The position numbers and the translations under genes were made by a program. Below, in pieces: positions 7,802-15,369 of a stretch of DNA of 29,029 bases (its first letter is position 1; each line of letters begins with the position of its first letter). The DNA is from HGM04593 sp045644465 (GTDB taxonomy: Bacteria; Bacteroidota; Bacteroidia; Bacteroidales; Bacteroidaceae), in contig JAZRGV010000061.1 of the NCBI GenBank assembly GCA_045644465.1, positions 1 to 29,029 on the forward strand, given 5' to 3'. The notes beneath the pieces are model-generated. The model worked only from the letters and a program-made list of their open reading frames with translations, searched no databases and was not told the origin of the DNA.

Positions 7802-7859
7802 CACGCGTGCAATAAAACACACGTTTATTATTAATATTAATTTTATAACTAATTCATTT

Positions 7860-9788
7860 ATGAGAAAAATTACTTTATTTTTAATGTTGTTGGTTACAGT
7901 GGTAACTACAGCGTTTACGCAGACTCCTGTGCTGACATATGAAAATATTACAGCACCGCAAGAGTTGTCTGCTGAAGATGCGTCAATAATTTCCAAAATG
8001 TCGGCTATGACAATTATTGCTGATGTGGAAATAACTAATTCGTCAGATGTCTCTTTGTTGTTTACTGCAGTTGCTGATTACACTTCATCTTCGACTGCTA
8101 ACAATTCTATTTGGGGCTTGGGATTTGGCGGTAACCAAATGCGTTATATTGTAGGAGCTAGAAGTGGTGGCTGGTATTCTCAGGGTGCTGTAAACACTAA
8201 CTCAACCAAAATTATCTATACCTACGATGGTTCTAAAATTAATTTTTATGTAGATGGCGCAACAAACGTTGGTAATGTTGGTTCAACAAAAGCGTTGAAT
8301 ACATTTACCGGAGATAATGCGAAATTCTATCTTGGCGGTATGATATATAATACCGATACACAATATGGCACTTTCAATGGAACTATAAAAACTGTCAATA
8401 TTTATGATAAAGCTTTGAGCGAATCAGAAATTGCGGCATTGTATCCAGTAGAACTTCCCGAAGGTGTTATTTATAATATTGATGAAATAAGCAATAATAA
8501 AGTCTATAACTTGATTACTACACGTGGATGGCTCATTTATAATGAGGCAAATGCCGGTGTTGTTGCATCAACAGCTTCTTATGGTACATTTACAACAGGT
8601 GAAGATGTTGAAGCTTGCCAGTGGGCTATCTACAAATCAGAGAAAAACAAGTATTATCTCTATAATATCGCTGCAGGTAAGTTCGTTGGAGCAAATAGCG
8701 AAGAAGGTGGTCGTTTCCCATTTGTAGCAGAGGTAACAAATGATATACAGGTTGTAAAAAGTACAACAGGTACAGAGTATGCTCTTGTGTTCTCTACCGA
8801 CAATTATGGCGCAATCAATCACTTTAACCATACCACAGTACCTGGTGTTGCAAACTGGAGAGGTAATGATAGTCAAGGTGGCTTAAGAGCACTTAGTGAT
8901 GGAGGTAGCGCACATAAGGTTGTTGAGGTTGCAGACATTGCTCCTGCTACACTTAACGCAATTGCAGAAGCGGTTGCTAAATTTGAGACTGATAATACCT
9001 CTGCAGTTGCTAAGCTTGACGTTGCACTTGCAAATGCGCAAACATTGTTCGCTCAAATAACTGTTGGTACAGGTATGGGTGAGTACACCGCAACTGATGC
9101 CGACTATGAGACTAAGTTTAACTCTATCGTTGCTTTCCGTCAGGCAATTCAGTCAACAAATACTCCTACACCTGCAGAGGTTGAGGCTAAGATTGACGAG
9201 GTTGATGCTCTTATAGCTTCGTTCAAACTTAACTTGCCTGAGGCAGGTAAGTACTACCGTATTATGGCTGTAGATGGATGGAACGACGATGCACGTTACC
9301 TTGGAGCTCAGAATTCAACAGCAAAAGACGGCCGTGCCGAGTTTGTTGCCGAGGCTGATGATAACACTGTGTTCTATTTTGACGGCGAATATTTGAAGTC
9401 AAATGCTACAGGTTACTATCTTGTAAGCAATAGTAGCTTCCTTGGTTATAACGGTGAGCAAACAGAGGGTTCAGTAATTGCATTCCGTGCTGCTTCTAAC
9501 AATTTGATTGGCGCATACAATATTAGCTTTAACGGTGGTGCTCGTTGGTTGTATTGCAATCAGAATAATTTTACTGATGCCGGAGGTAGTACTAATAACG
9601 CTAATGGTTACTGCTTCAATATTGAAGAGGTTGAGGTTGTTGTTGAGCCTGAAAACCCAACTGTTATTGAGAACGTAGAGACTGAAGCAGAGAATGCTGA
9701 AATATACGACCTCACAGGCCGCAAGGTTGAGAACATCACCAAAGCCGGCATCTACATTGTAAACGGTTGCAAGGTTTTGGTTAAGTAA
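7860..9788 (+). CDS. large secreted multidomain protein with LamG-like domain and C-terminal sorting-like tail
   Basis: A 642-residue exported protein of unknown function. Visible parts: signal peptide at residues 1-21 (MRKITLFLMLLVTVVTTAFTQ); a LamG/concanavalin-A-like jelly-roll domain at about 25-200, ending in the typical GTIKTVNIYDKALSESEIAALY; a region of beta-trefoil character at about 205-360; a helical segment rich in Ala/Glu/Asp at about 365-455 resembling the spacer found in sugar-binding surface proteins; a second trefoil-like region at about 460-590; and a tail ending AEIYDLTGRKVENITKAGIYIVNG...LVK. Such tails occur on proteins sorted by, or related to cargo of, the type IX secretion system. 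No catalytic motif was recognised, so glycan binding is inference. It is monocistronic, between a possible phase-variable promoter and a strong terminator. Confidence 0.8.
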   Translation: MRKITLFLMLLVTVVTTAFTQTPVLTYENITAPQELSAEDASIISKMSAMTIIADVEITNSSDVSLLFTAVADYTSSSTANNSIWGLGFGGNQMRYIVGARSGGWYSQGAVNTNSTKIIYTYDGSKINFYVDGATNVGNVGSTKALNTFTGDNAKFYLGGMIYNTDTQYGTFNGTIKTVNIYDKALSESEIAALYPVELPEGVIYNIDEISNNKVYNLITTRGWLIYNEANAGVVASTASYGTFTTGEDVEACQWAIYKSEKNKYYLYNIAAGKFVGANSEEGGRFPFVAEVTNDIQVVKSTTGTEYALVFSTDNYGAINHFNHTTVPGVANWRGNDSQGGLRALSDGGSAHKVVEVADIAPATLNAIAEAVAKFETDNTSAVAKLDVALANAQTLFAQITVGTGMGEYTATDADYETKFNSIVAFRQAIQSTNTPTPAEVEAKIDEVDALIASFKLNLPEAGKYYRIMAVDGWNDDARYLGAQNSTAKDGRAEFVAEADDNTVFYFDGEYLKSNATGYYLVSNSSFLGYNGEQTEGSVIAFRAASNNLIGAYNISFNGGARWLYCNQNNFTDAGGSTNNANGYCFNIEEVEVVVEPENPTVIENVETEAENAEIYDLTGRKVENITKAGIYIVNGCKVLVK

Positions 9789-9820
9789 AGCAAGAAGTTA
9801 CTTATTAAGTAACCTGTAAT

Positions 9821-9862
9821 AAAAAATATGCCACAATTCATTGGAGTTGTGGCATATTTTTT
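9821..9862 (+). terminator. strong intrinsic terminator
   Basis: Perfect 16-bp arms AAAAAATATGCCACAA (9821-9836) and TTGTGGCATATTTTTT (9847-9862) around a 10-nt loop. The A and T runs make it symmetric, so it could act on both strands. It closes the secreted-protein gene 33 nt after its stop. Confidence 0.88.
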
Positions 9863-9879
9863 ATGTTTCGCTCTGTAGG

Positions 9880-9911
9880 TTCGTGAATTTGCCGTTTTTT
9901 CTGTATCTTCG
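9880..9911 (+). promoter_or_regulatory. weak promoter candidate for uvrD/pcrA
   Basis: TTCG (9880-9883), 20-nt spacer, TATCTTCG (9904-9911): one mismatch in each box relative to TTTG and TAnnTTTG. It is 36 nt upstream of the helicase ATG, a plausible distance, and no better match is present between the terminator and the gene. Confidence 0.4.
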
Positions 9912-9947
9912 CAAATTGTTGCGGCATCTGTTGCAACCATCCCTTAT

Positions 9948-12329
9948 ATGATAGATTACGAAAATGAATTGAACCCAGCGCAGCTCGATGCGGTGCGCTA
10001 TTGTGACGGGCCATCACTTGTTATTGCAGGTGCAGGCTCGGGAAAAACGCGCGTGCTCACCTATAAGATTGCTTATTTGTTGGAGAATGGCTTTGAGCCA
10101 TGGTCGATATTGGCACTGACTTTTACTAACAAAGCTGCAGGAGAGATGAAAGAACGTATTGCTGCGAAGGTTGGCGAGCGTGCTGCTTCTATGTTGTGGA
10201 TGGGTACATTCCACTCGGTGTTTTCAAAGATCTTGCGTCGCGAGGCTCATCTGCTTGGCTTCACTCCTCAGTTCACCATATACGACCAGAGCGATTCGCG
10301 TAGCCTTGTAAAGAGTATCATTAAGGAGATGGGGCTTGACGAGAAGATATACAAACCTAATGTTGTTGCCGAGCGTATATCGGGCGCAAAGAGTGCGCTT
10401 GTGTCGCCACGCGACTATGAGAACAACGGCGGCTTACGTAATGATGACGTGCGTGCACGTATCCCATCGACATACGAGGTGTATAAACGTTATGACGAGC
10501 GATGCCGTTTGGCTAATGCAATGGATTTTGACGACCTCCTTGTCAACACCTATCGTCTGTTCAGTGAACATCCCGATGTGCTTCAGCAGTATGTGGAGCG
10601 TTTCAGATATGTCCTTGTCGATGAGTTCCAGGATACCAACTATGTGCAGGGCTGCATTGTGTGGCAACTCACTCAGGCGCGTCGTGCAATATGCGTGGTG
10701 GGTGATGATGCGCAGAGTATCTATTCGTTCCGCGGAGCGAATATTGGAAATATCCTTGGCTTTACCGAGCGTTACAAAGGAGCAAAAATATTCAAGCTTG
10801 AACAGAATTACCGCTCAACGAAAATGATTGTCAATGCTGCCAACAGCTTGATTGAGCGTAACAGGGAACAGATAAAGAAAACTGTATTTTCACAGCGTGG
10901 TGATGGAGAACCATTGCTGCTCTATTCGGCATATTCCGATTTTGAGGAGGGCGAGATTGTTGCAAACAAAATATCGGATCTGCGCCGTCGCGAGGGTCTC
11001 AACTTCAGCGATTTCGCAATACTGTACCGCACAAATGCACAGTCGCGTATCTTTGAGGAGGCTTTTCGCAAGCGTTCGTTCCCTTACCGCATATTCGGTG
11101 GATTGTCGTTCTATCAGCGCAAGGAGATAAAGGATGTCATAGCCTATTTCCGCCTTATATGTAACAAGGACGACGAAGAGGCTTTCAAGCGAATTGTAAA
11201 CTATCCGGCACGCGGAATAGGTGATAAGACAATACAGAAGGTCAAAGAGTATGCAACGGAGAATGGTATGAGTCTTTGGGATGCCATTGCCAATCCGTTT
11301 GTGTCGTCTCTCGAACTCTCAAAAGGTACATTGACAAAGCTGCAGGCTTTTGTTACAATGATAGACAGCTTTGCTGTGATGTCGCTCGAGAAAAATGCGC
11401 TTGAGGTGGCAAGAGGTGTGTTGCAAAAGAGTGGAATAAGTGCCGAACTTTCGCGCGATAACACCGTAGAGGGTAAGGCAAGGCAAGAGAATATCGAGGA
11501 ACTTATAAATGGTATAGCCGACTTTGTTGACATACGCACTCAAGAGGGTAACCCTCATGCGAGCCTCATAGATTTCCTTTCGGAGGTGTCGCTGATGTCG
11601 GACCTCGACTCGGACGGCGAGGAGAATAGTGACTGCATCACTCTAATGACAATACACTCGGCAAAGGGATTGGAATTCCCAACGGTGTTTATCGTTGGCC
11701 TTGAAGAGGAACTGTTCCCTAACCAATGCGCGCAAAGCTCTTTGCGCGAGATGGAAGAGGAACGCCGTCTGTTTTATGTTGCCATAACACGTGCAAAAGA
11801 CCATTGTGTGCTGTCGTTTGCCAAGAGCCGTTACCGCTATGGGCAGTTCGGTTTTTGCGAGCCTAGCCGTTTCATAAAAGAGATTGATACACGTTATATT
11901 GCCATGCAGGGTGGGGTGCAGGCACCCCGTCAGCAGCAGAATGCTTCGTTCCGTCAGGGCGGAATGTTCGGACGTACGAATACAGGCTACTTGCAGCGTT
12001 CGTCGTCATTTGTGCCCGAACAACGTGTGACCCCTTCTGCACCGCGCATGGAAGAGACACCGGCAAGGCGTGTTGTTTCGGCATCGTCATTTTCCGAAAA
12101 ACCTGCTAACCTGCGTAGAATGAGTGATGTGGCTCGTGGTTATAGTTCAAGCGGCGGCAGCCATGCTGCGTTGAGCGTTGGTATGATTGTGCAACACGAC
12201 CGCTTTGGAGTGGGCGAGGTAACAGCCACCGAAGGAGTAGGCGAGAATGCTAAGGCTACTATAAAGTTCCAGAATGCCGGAGTAAAAACCTTATTGCTTA
12301 AATTTGCTAAACTAAAAACTATAGGATAA
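9948..12329 (+). CDS. UvrD/PcrA-family superfamily 1A DNA helicase
   Basis: ATP-dependent 3'-5' DNA helicase of the UvrD/Rep/PcrA group, acting in nucleotide excision and mismatch repair and in clearing stalled replication or transcription complexes. At 793 residues it shows all SF1A motifs: Walker A GAGSGKT near residue 28, motif II DEFQDTN near 225, motif III VVGDDAQSIYSFRG near 250, QNYRST (IV), TIHSAKGLEFPTVFIVGLEEELFPN (V) near 570 and VAITRAKD (VI) near 610. Low-complexity Arg/Ser/Gln-rich sequence follows (about 655-730). The last 45 residues form the GVGEV...IKFQNAGVKTLLLKFAKL module found in PcrA proteins, which in the family binds RNA polymerase. The stop overlaps the nspC start by one base (TAATG), so nspC is translationally coupled. 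PcrA and UvrD cannot be separated confidently by name. Confidence 0.94.
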   Translation: MIDYENELNPAQLDAVRYCDGPSLVIAGAGSGKTRVLTYKIAYLLENGFEPWSILALTFTNKAAGEMKERIAAKVGERAASMLWMGTFHSVFSKILRREAHLLGFTPQFTIYDQSDSRSLVKSIIKEMGLDEKIYKPNVVAERISGAKSALVSPRDYENNGGLRNDDVRARIPSTYEVYKRYDERCRLANAMDFDDLLVNTYRLFSEHPDVLQQYVERFRYVLVDEFQDTNYVQGCIVWQLTQARRAICVVGDDAQSIYSFRGANIGNILGFTERYKGAKIFKLEQNYRSTKMIVNAANSLIERNREQIKKTVFSQRGDGEPLLLYSAYSDFEEGEIVANKISDLRRREGLNFSDFAILYRTNAQSRIFEEAFRKRSFPYRIFGGLSFYQRKEIKDVIAYFRLICNKDDEEAFKRIVNYPARGIGDKTIQKVKEYATENGMSLWDAIANPFVSSLELSKGTLTKLQAFVTMIDSFAVMSLEKNALEVARGVLQKSGISAELSRDNTVEGKARQENIEELINGIADFVDIRTQEGNPHASLIDFLSEVSLMSDLDSDGEENSDCITLMTIHSAKGLEFPTVFIVGLEEELFPNQCAQSSLREMEEERRLFYVAITRAKDHCVLSFAKSRYRYGQFGFCEPSRFIKEIDTRYIAMQGGVQAPRQQQNASFRQGGMFGRTNTGYLQRSSSFVPEQRVTPSAPRMEETPARRVVSASSFSEKPANLRRMSDVARGYSSSGGSHAALSVGMIVQHDRFGVGEVTATEGVGENAKATIKFQNAGVKTLLLKFAKLKTIG

Positions 12330-13498
12330 TGGATAAAGAGATGATAAACAAAGTTCCTTCGCCATGTTATGTGATGGAAGAGTCGCTTTTGCGCCGAAAC
12401 CTTGAACTGATAAGCGGTGTGGCACGTGAAGCCGGTGTTGAGATTATTCTTGCTTTCAAGGCTTTTGCTTTGTGGAAGAGTTTCCCTATTTTTCGCGAGT
12501 ATATCAAGTCGGTAACTGCAAGTTCCATTCACGAGGCACGTCTGGCTTTTGAAGAGTTCGGTAGCCGTGCACATGCGTTCTCGCCGGCTTATACCGATGA
12601 GGAGTTTGGTGAGATGATGCGTTGCTGTAGCCACATTTCATTCAATTCTCTTTCACAGTATGAGCGTTTTTATGAGCGTACATTGTCTGCAGGACATGAA
12701 ATATCGTGCGGTATCCGTATCAATCCCGAATATTCAGAGATTGAGACCGAACTTTACAATCCGTGTGCTCCCGGTAGCCGTTTTGGTGTTACTGCCGACC
12801 TTTTGCCCGAAACATTGCCTGCCGGCATAGAGGGCTTCCATTGTCATTGCCATTGCGAGTCAAGTTCATACGCGCTTGAAAATACTCTTGTGCACATAGA
12901 AGAAAAGTTCGGGAAGTGGCTCCCCAAAATAAAATGGCTTAACCTTGGCGGAGGTCATCTTATGACTCGTGCCGATTACGATGTTCAACATCTTATAGGC
13001 CTGCTTAAAGGTCTGCGCAACCGTTATCCCAACCTTGAGATAATCCTTGAACCGGGTTCTGCCTTCGCTTGGCGCACAGGTTCTCTGGTGTCAGAGGTTG
13101 TTGATATTGTGGAGAGCCGTGGAATACGTACTGCTATACTTAACGTCAGCTTCACTTGTCACATGCCCGACTGTCTCGAAATGCCTTATCAACCGGCTGT
13201 GGTCGGTGCAGAGACACTCGACCCCGATGCAGTGAAGGGTGCGCCGTTCAGTGAGAATATATACCGTCTTGGCGGTAACAGTTGCTTGAGCGGTGATTAT
13301 ATGGGTAGCTGGAAATTCAAAGAGCCTTTGAAGATAGGCGATAAGATTGTATTTGAAGATATGATACACTATACAACCGTAAAGACAAATATGTTCAACG
13401 GAATATCGCACCCGAGCATTGCTCTGTTGCATGCCGATGGCGAGCTTGAGGTTTATAAGGTGTATAAGTACGAGGATTATAGGGATAGAATGTGTTGA
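12329..13498 (+). CDS. nspC: carboxynorspermidine/carboxyspermidine decarboxylase
   Basis: PLP-dependent fold-III decarboxylase that produces spermidine (or norspermidine) from its carboxylated precursor, the final step of the alternative polyamine route used by many gut Bacteroidota. The 389-residue protein carries the PLP lysine in ILAFKAFALW (Lys44), the HCHCHCES segment near residue 172, the glycine-rich NLGGGH phosphate-binding stretch, EPGSAF, and the C-terminal GGNSCLSGDYMG motif with the second-subunit catalytic cysteine. The GNSCLSGD and CHCHCE motifs favour NspC over the related LysA or ornithine decarboxylase. The start overlaps the helicase stop by one base; an ATG at 12341 is an alternative. 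The partner carboxyspermidine dehydrogenase is not in the window. The last codons lie inside the terminator hairpin. Confidence 0.94.
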   Translation: MDKEMINKVPSPCYVMEESLLRRNLELISGVAREAGVEIILAFKAFALWKSFPIFREYIKSVTASSIHEARLAFEEFGSRAHAFSPAYTDEEFGEMMRCCSHISFNSLSQYERFYERTLSAGHEISCGIRINPEYSEIETELYNPCAPGSRFGVTADLLPETLPAGIEGFHCHCHCESSSYALENTLVHIEEKFGKWLPKIKWLNLGGGHLMTRADYDVQHLIGLLKGLRNRYPNLEIILEPGSAFAWRTGSLVSEVVDIVESRGIRTAILNVSFTCHMPDCLEMPYQPAVVGAETLDPDAVKGAPFSENIYRLGGNSCLSGDYMGSWKFKEPLKIGDKIVFEDMIHYTTVKTNMFNGISHPSIALLHADGELEVYKVYKYEDYRDRMC

Positions 13499-13557
13499 TA
13501 TAAAAAATGTGGAGCTTTTTTAAAGAAAGCTCCACATTTTTTATATCAACACATTCT
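13487..13557. terminator. bidirectional terminator with perfect 32-bp arms, overlapping two gene ends
   Basis: Left arm 13487-13518 and right arm 13526-13557 are perfect reverse complements around the 7-nt loop TTTAAAG. The core is GTGGAGCTTT/AAAGCTCCAC, flanked by A6 and T6 runs. The arms include the final nspC codons and stop (TGA 13496-13498) and reach the stop codon of the convergent gene (TAA 13559-13557). It serves both convergent genes. Confidence 0.9.
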
Positions 13558-14966
13558 TACTTTACTATTACTTTACCGTTATCTACAATTTCGCCTTTCT
13601 TTTGGAGTGTGAAATTGTACATTCCACTGCGCATCATTGCTGCATTTACCTTTATACTGTTTGATTCTGCAGGTATTTCCAAACGTTCTATTAACTGTCC
13701 GTTTACACCGGTTACTATAAGTTCGCGAGCTGTGTCATTATTCTCATCATTAAGTGTAATGGTTATCTCTTCGTTACGGTCTGCAACAGTGGGGCGTATG
13801 TTCATGCTGCCACGCATTTCTTGTACTTTCTGAATCGATGAACTGCCGCCGTCCTTCTTTATTTCGTAGAAATGTGTGGTCTCTTCCCACTCATCGTTTG
13901 AAATCTTTTTATCTACTTCGGCAACGAAATATATTTTGTCACCAAGCTTCATTATACCGGCATAAACATCTGTATTCTCATCTTTTGATTCGTTCAATAT
14001 GATTCTGTGCAACACAGTTCCATCTTCCGAAATGATTTTATAACCAATAGGGCGGTACTTATACAAGGTGATATTTTTATCGTTGTATTCATCGTATTCA
14101 CTACTGGTAAATTGTGCCAGTTCGGGTAGCAGGAATTCATATTTATTATCATCGTTGAATAAATTCTGTGATATTGTCGCAGTACAATAACTATAATTAT
14201 CTGGGTCTAAAAATACCTCTCCGGTGAGGTAAAAAGCACTTAAGGTGCGATAATTGTACCGTGCAATCTCCTCTGTCTCACCGGTTGTATAATTGAACTG
14301 AACAAATTCAACATCGTCATATGAAGTATAAACCCATCCATTGTAGGGGTATTGTACTCCCCAATCGAAATTTGGGCTCGACTTCCAATTACAATAGAAA
14401 ACCCTCTTGCCATTGTAGATGGACTGATACCATCCGTTTGCTTCGTTGTAATGATTCTCTACATACTCCTCGAGCAGTGGCTTGAGCTCGTTTGCCGGGA
14501 TATTTTCTACAGCTTCGTGGTAATTGTAATAGTTGTCATCTTTTTCTATATAAAAAGATTCATAGAAGTCGCCAAGCCCAAGGTAATCTTCAGTTGTTAT
14601 ACTCTCTATCTTCAATGTCTTTGGTGCATAAACAACCTTTACGTCCACAAACTCTTCAAACAGAGGCCCTGATGTGAATACTTTCTCTATATTAAGCTCT
14701 TTGTTGATAATGGATAATTTCTCCAATCTCTGTTCGCGTATCTCTCCGATTTCCGGGTGGTAAATATATCCTTCGCCTTTGGATTCCTGAAGGAGCAGAC
14801 GTGGGTTGCCGTCGATTGTTAATAAAGATGAAATGGAACCATCTTCTACAAAATCATCCATTGAGGTTTCAAACTCCGTTTTCAAATTAAGTGATTGTGC
14901 AATTGCGTTGGAGCCCAGCAAGGTTATGGCTAATGCCAAACTCGCTTTCTGTAAAAATGTTTTCAT
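13557..14966 (-). CDS. secreted protein of unknown function with C-terminal sorting-like domain
   Basis: I do not recognise a named family in the main body. The 469-residue protein begins with a signal peptide (MKTFLQKASLALAITLLGSNAIAQ, cleavage probably after AIA). The middle (about residues 30-380) is rich in Tyr, Asp, Glu and Asn, with beta-strand-like periodicity and no Cys-rich or catalytic motif that I can see. The last 80 residues (NIRPTVADRNEEITITL ... GMYNFTLQKKGEIVDNGKVIVK) have the layout of the type A C-terminal domain of type IX secretion cargo: a beta-sandwich with a final G-x-Y and a Lys-ending strand. Outer-membrane-associated or secreted location is therefore likely. It is convergent with nspC. 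Upstream (15010-15237) is a structured RNA ending in a terminator, which may control it. Confidence 0.75.
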   Translation of the reverse strand: MKTFLQKASLALAITLLGSNAIAQSLNLKTEFETSMDDFVEDGSISSLLTIDGNPRLLLQESKGEGYIYHPEIGEIREQRLEKLSIINKELNIEKVFTSGPLFEEFVDVKVVYAPKTLKIESITTEDYLGLGDFYESFYIEKDDNYYNYHEAVENIPANELKPLLEEYVENHYNEANGWYQSIYNGKRVFYCNWKSSPNFDWGVQYPYNGWVYTSYDDVEFVQFNYTTGETEEIARYNYRTLSAFYLTGEVFLDPDNYSYCTATISQNLFNDDNKYEFLLPELAQFTSSEYDEYNDKNITLYKYRPIGYKIISEDGTVLHRIILNESKDENTDVYAGIMKLGDKIYFVAEVDKKISNDEWEETTHFYEIKKDGGSSSIQKVQEMRGSMNIRPTVADRNEEITITLNDENNDTARELIVTGVNGQLIERLEIPAESNSIKVNAAMMRSGMYNFTLQKKGEIVDNGKVIVK

Positions 14967-15009
14967 AATAGTTTTGCTTGTACCTGCAGTTCTCAGGAAC
15001 AGTTTAAAT

Positions 15010-15043
15010 AAAAAAAAGAAACGTGAACTGCAATGCCACGTTT
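15010..15043 (-). terminator. intrinsic terminator after the structured RNA
   Basis: Minus strand: stem AAACGTG (15043-15037), 11-nt loop, CACGTTT (15025-15019), one C, then eight T (15017-15010). On the plus strand the same stem is followed by only five T. It lies 43 nt before the start codon of the 14966 gene, with no visible promoter between. Confidence 0.8.
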
Positions 15044-15223
15044 TTAAGTTGAGGTCCTGAGATTACCTTTAGCACAAAAATGGAAATAGCAGCCCACGCT
15101 ATATGGCGTGAGAACCACTATGCTTCTCTTGTGCTAAATTCGAAATTTCTCAGGTTTCAACTTAACAAATAGGCATAACGCTTCTTATATCTTAATATGT
15201 CTCGGATATGAGTGTACTCAATC
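15010..15223 (-). ncRNA. structured RNA: stand-alone ncRNA or regulatory leader
   Basis: The 403-nt gap 14967-15369 holds a nested fold on the minus strand. The outer stem pairs 15165-15157 with 15052-15044 (TTAAGTTGA/TCAACTTAA), then 15154-15148 with 15062-15056 (CCTGAGA/TCTCAGG), then 15138-15129 with 15077-15068 (TTTAGCACAA/TTGTGCTAAA). Inside are hairpins GAGAA...TTCTC (15128-15124 with 15114-15110) and CACGC...GCGTG (15110-15106 with 15099-15095), which share one base and so may partly compete. An intrinsic terminator follows at once, and TAAATTTG (15237-15230) provides a likely -7 box. The predicted transcript is about 215 nt. It may be an independent small RNA; 6S RNA and the Bacteroidales-1 family are candidates by size and layout only. 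Alternatively it is a leader controlling the 14966 gene. I could not assign a family. Confidence 0.55.
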
Positions 15224-15229
15224 CAATGG

Positions 15230-15237
15230 CAAATTTA
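15230..15237 (-). promoter_or_regulatory. -7 box upstream of the structured RNA
   Basis: Minus strand TAAATTTG, an exact TAnnTTTG match. At the -33 distance there is only GGTTTTTA rather than TTTG. Expected start is near 15223, about 58 nt before the outer stem; a small hairpin (GAGT/ACTC, 15219-15210) lies in between. Confidence 0.45.
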
Positions 15238-15332
15238 AGAAAAAAGTTACATAAAAACCTTTTTTAAAGGTAAATTATTCTGCGTTCAAGTATCTTTTTG
15301 AATAAAACGGGCAGAAACTCGTTTAAAAACAA

Positions 15333-15340
15333 TATTTTTG
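15333..15340 (+). promoter_or_regulatory. -7 box of queA
   Basis: TATTTTTG matches TAnnTTTG exactly and lies 29 nt before the queA ATG. The nearest upstream TTTG (15297-15300) is 32 nt away, too far for the usual spacing, so the -33 element is weak. Confidence 0.5.
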
Positions 15341-15369
15341 CATAGCATTTAAAAAAGGTGAATTTATAG

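Noticed and set aside
9797..9813. GTTACTTATTAAGTAAC dyad after the 7860 gene
   Set aside because: The loop would be too small for an RNA hairpin and the strong terminator lies just downstream; probably chance in AT-rich DNA.
10336..10827. 163-codon plus-strand ORF in another frame of the helicase gene
   Set aside because: The UvrD/PcrA frame carries motifs Ia-IV over the same bases; the other frame is Cys/Met/Arg-rich without a domain.
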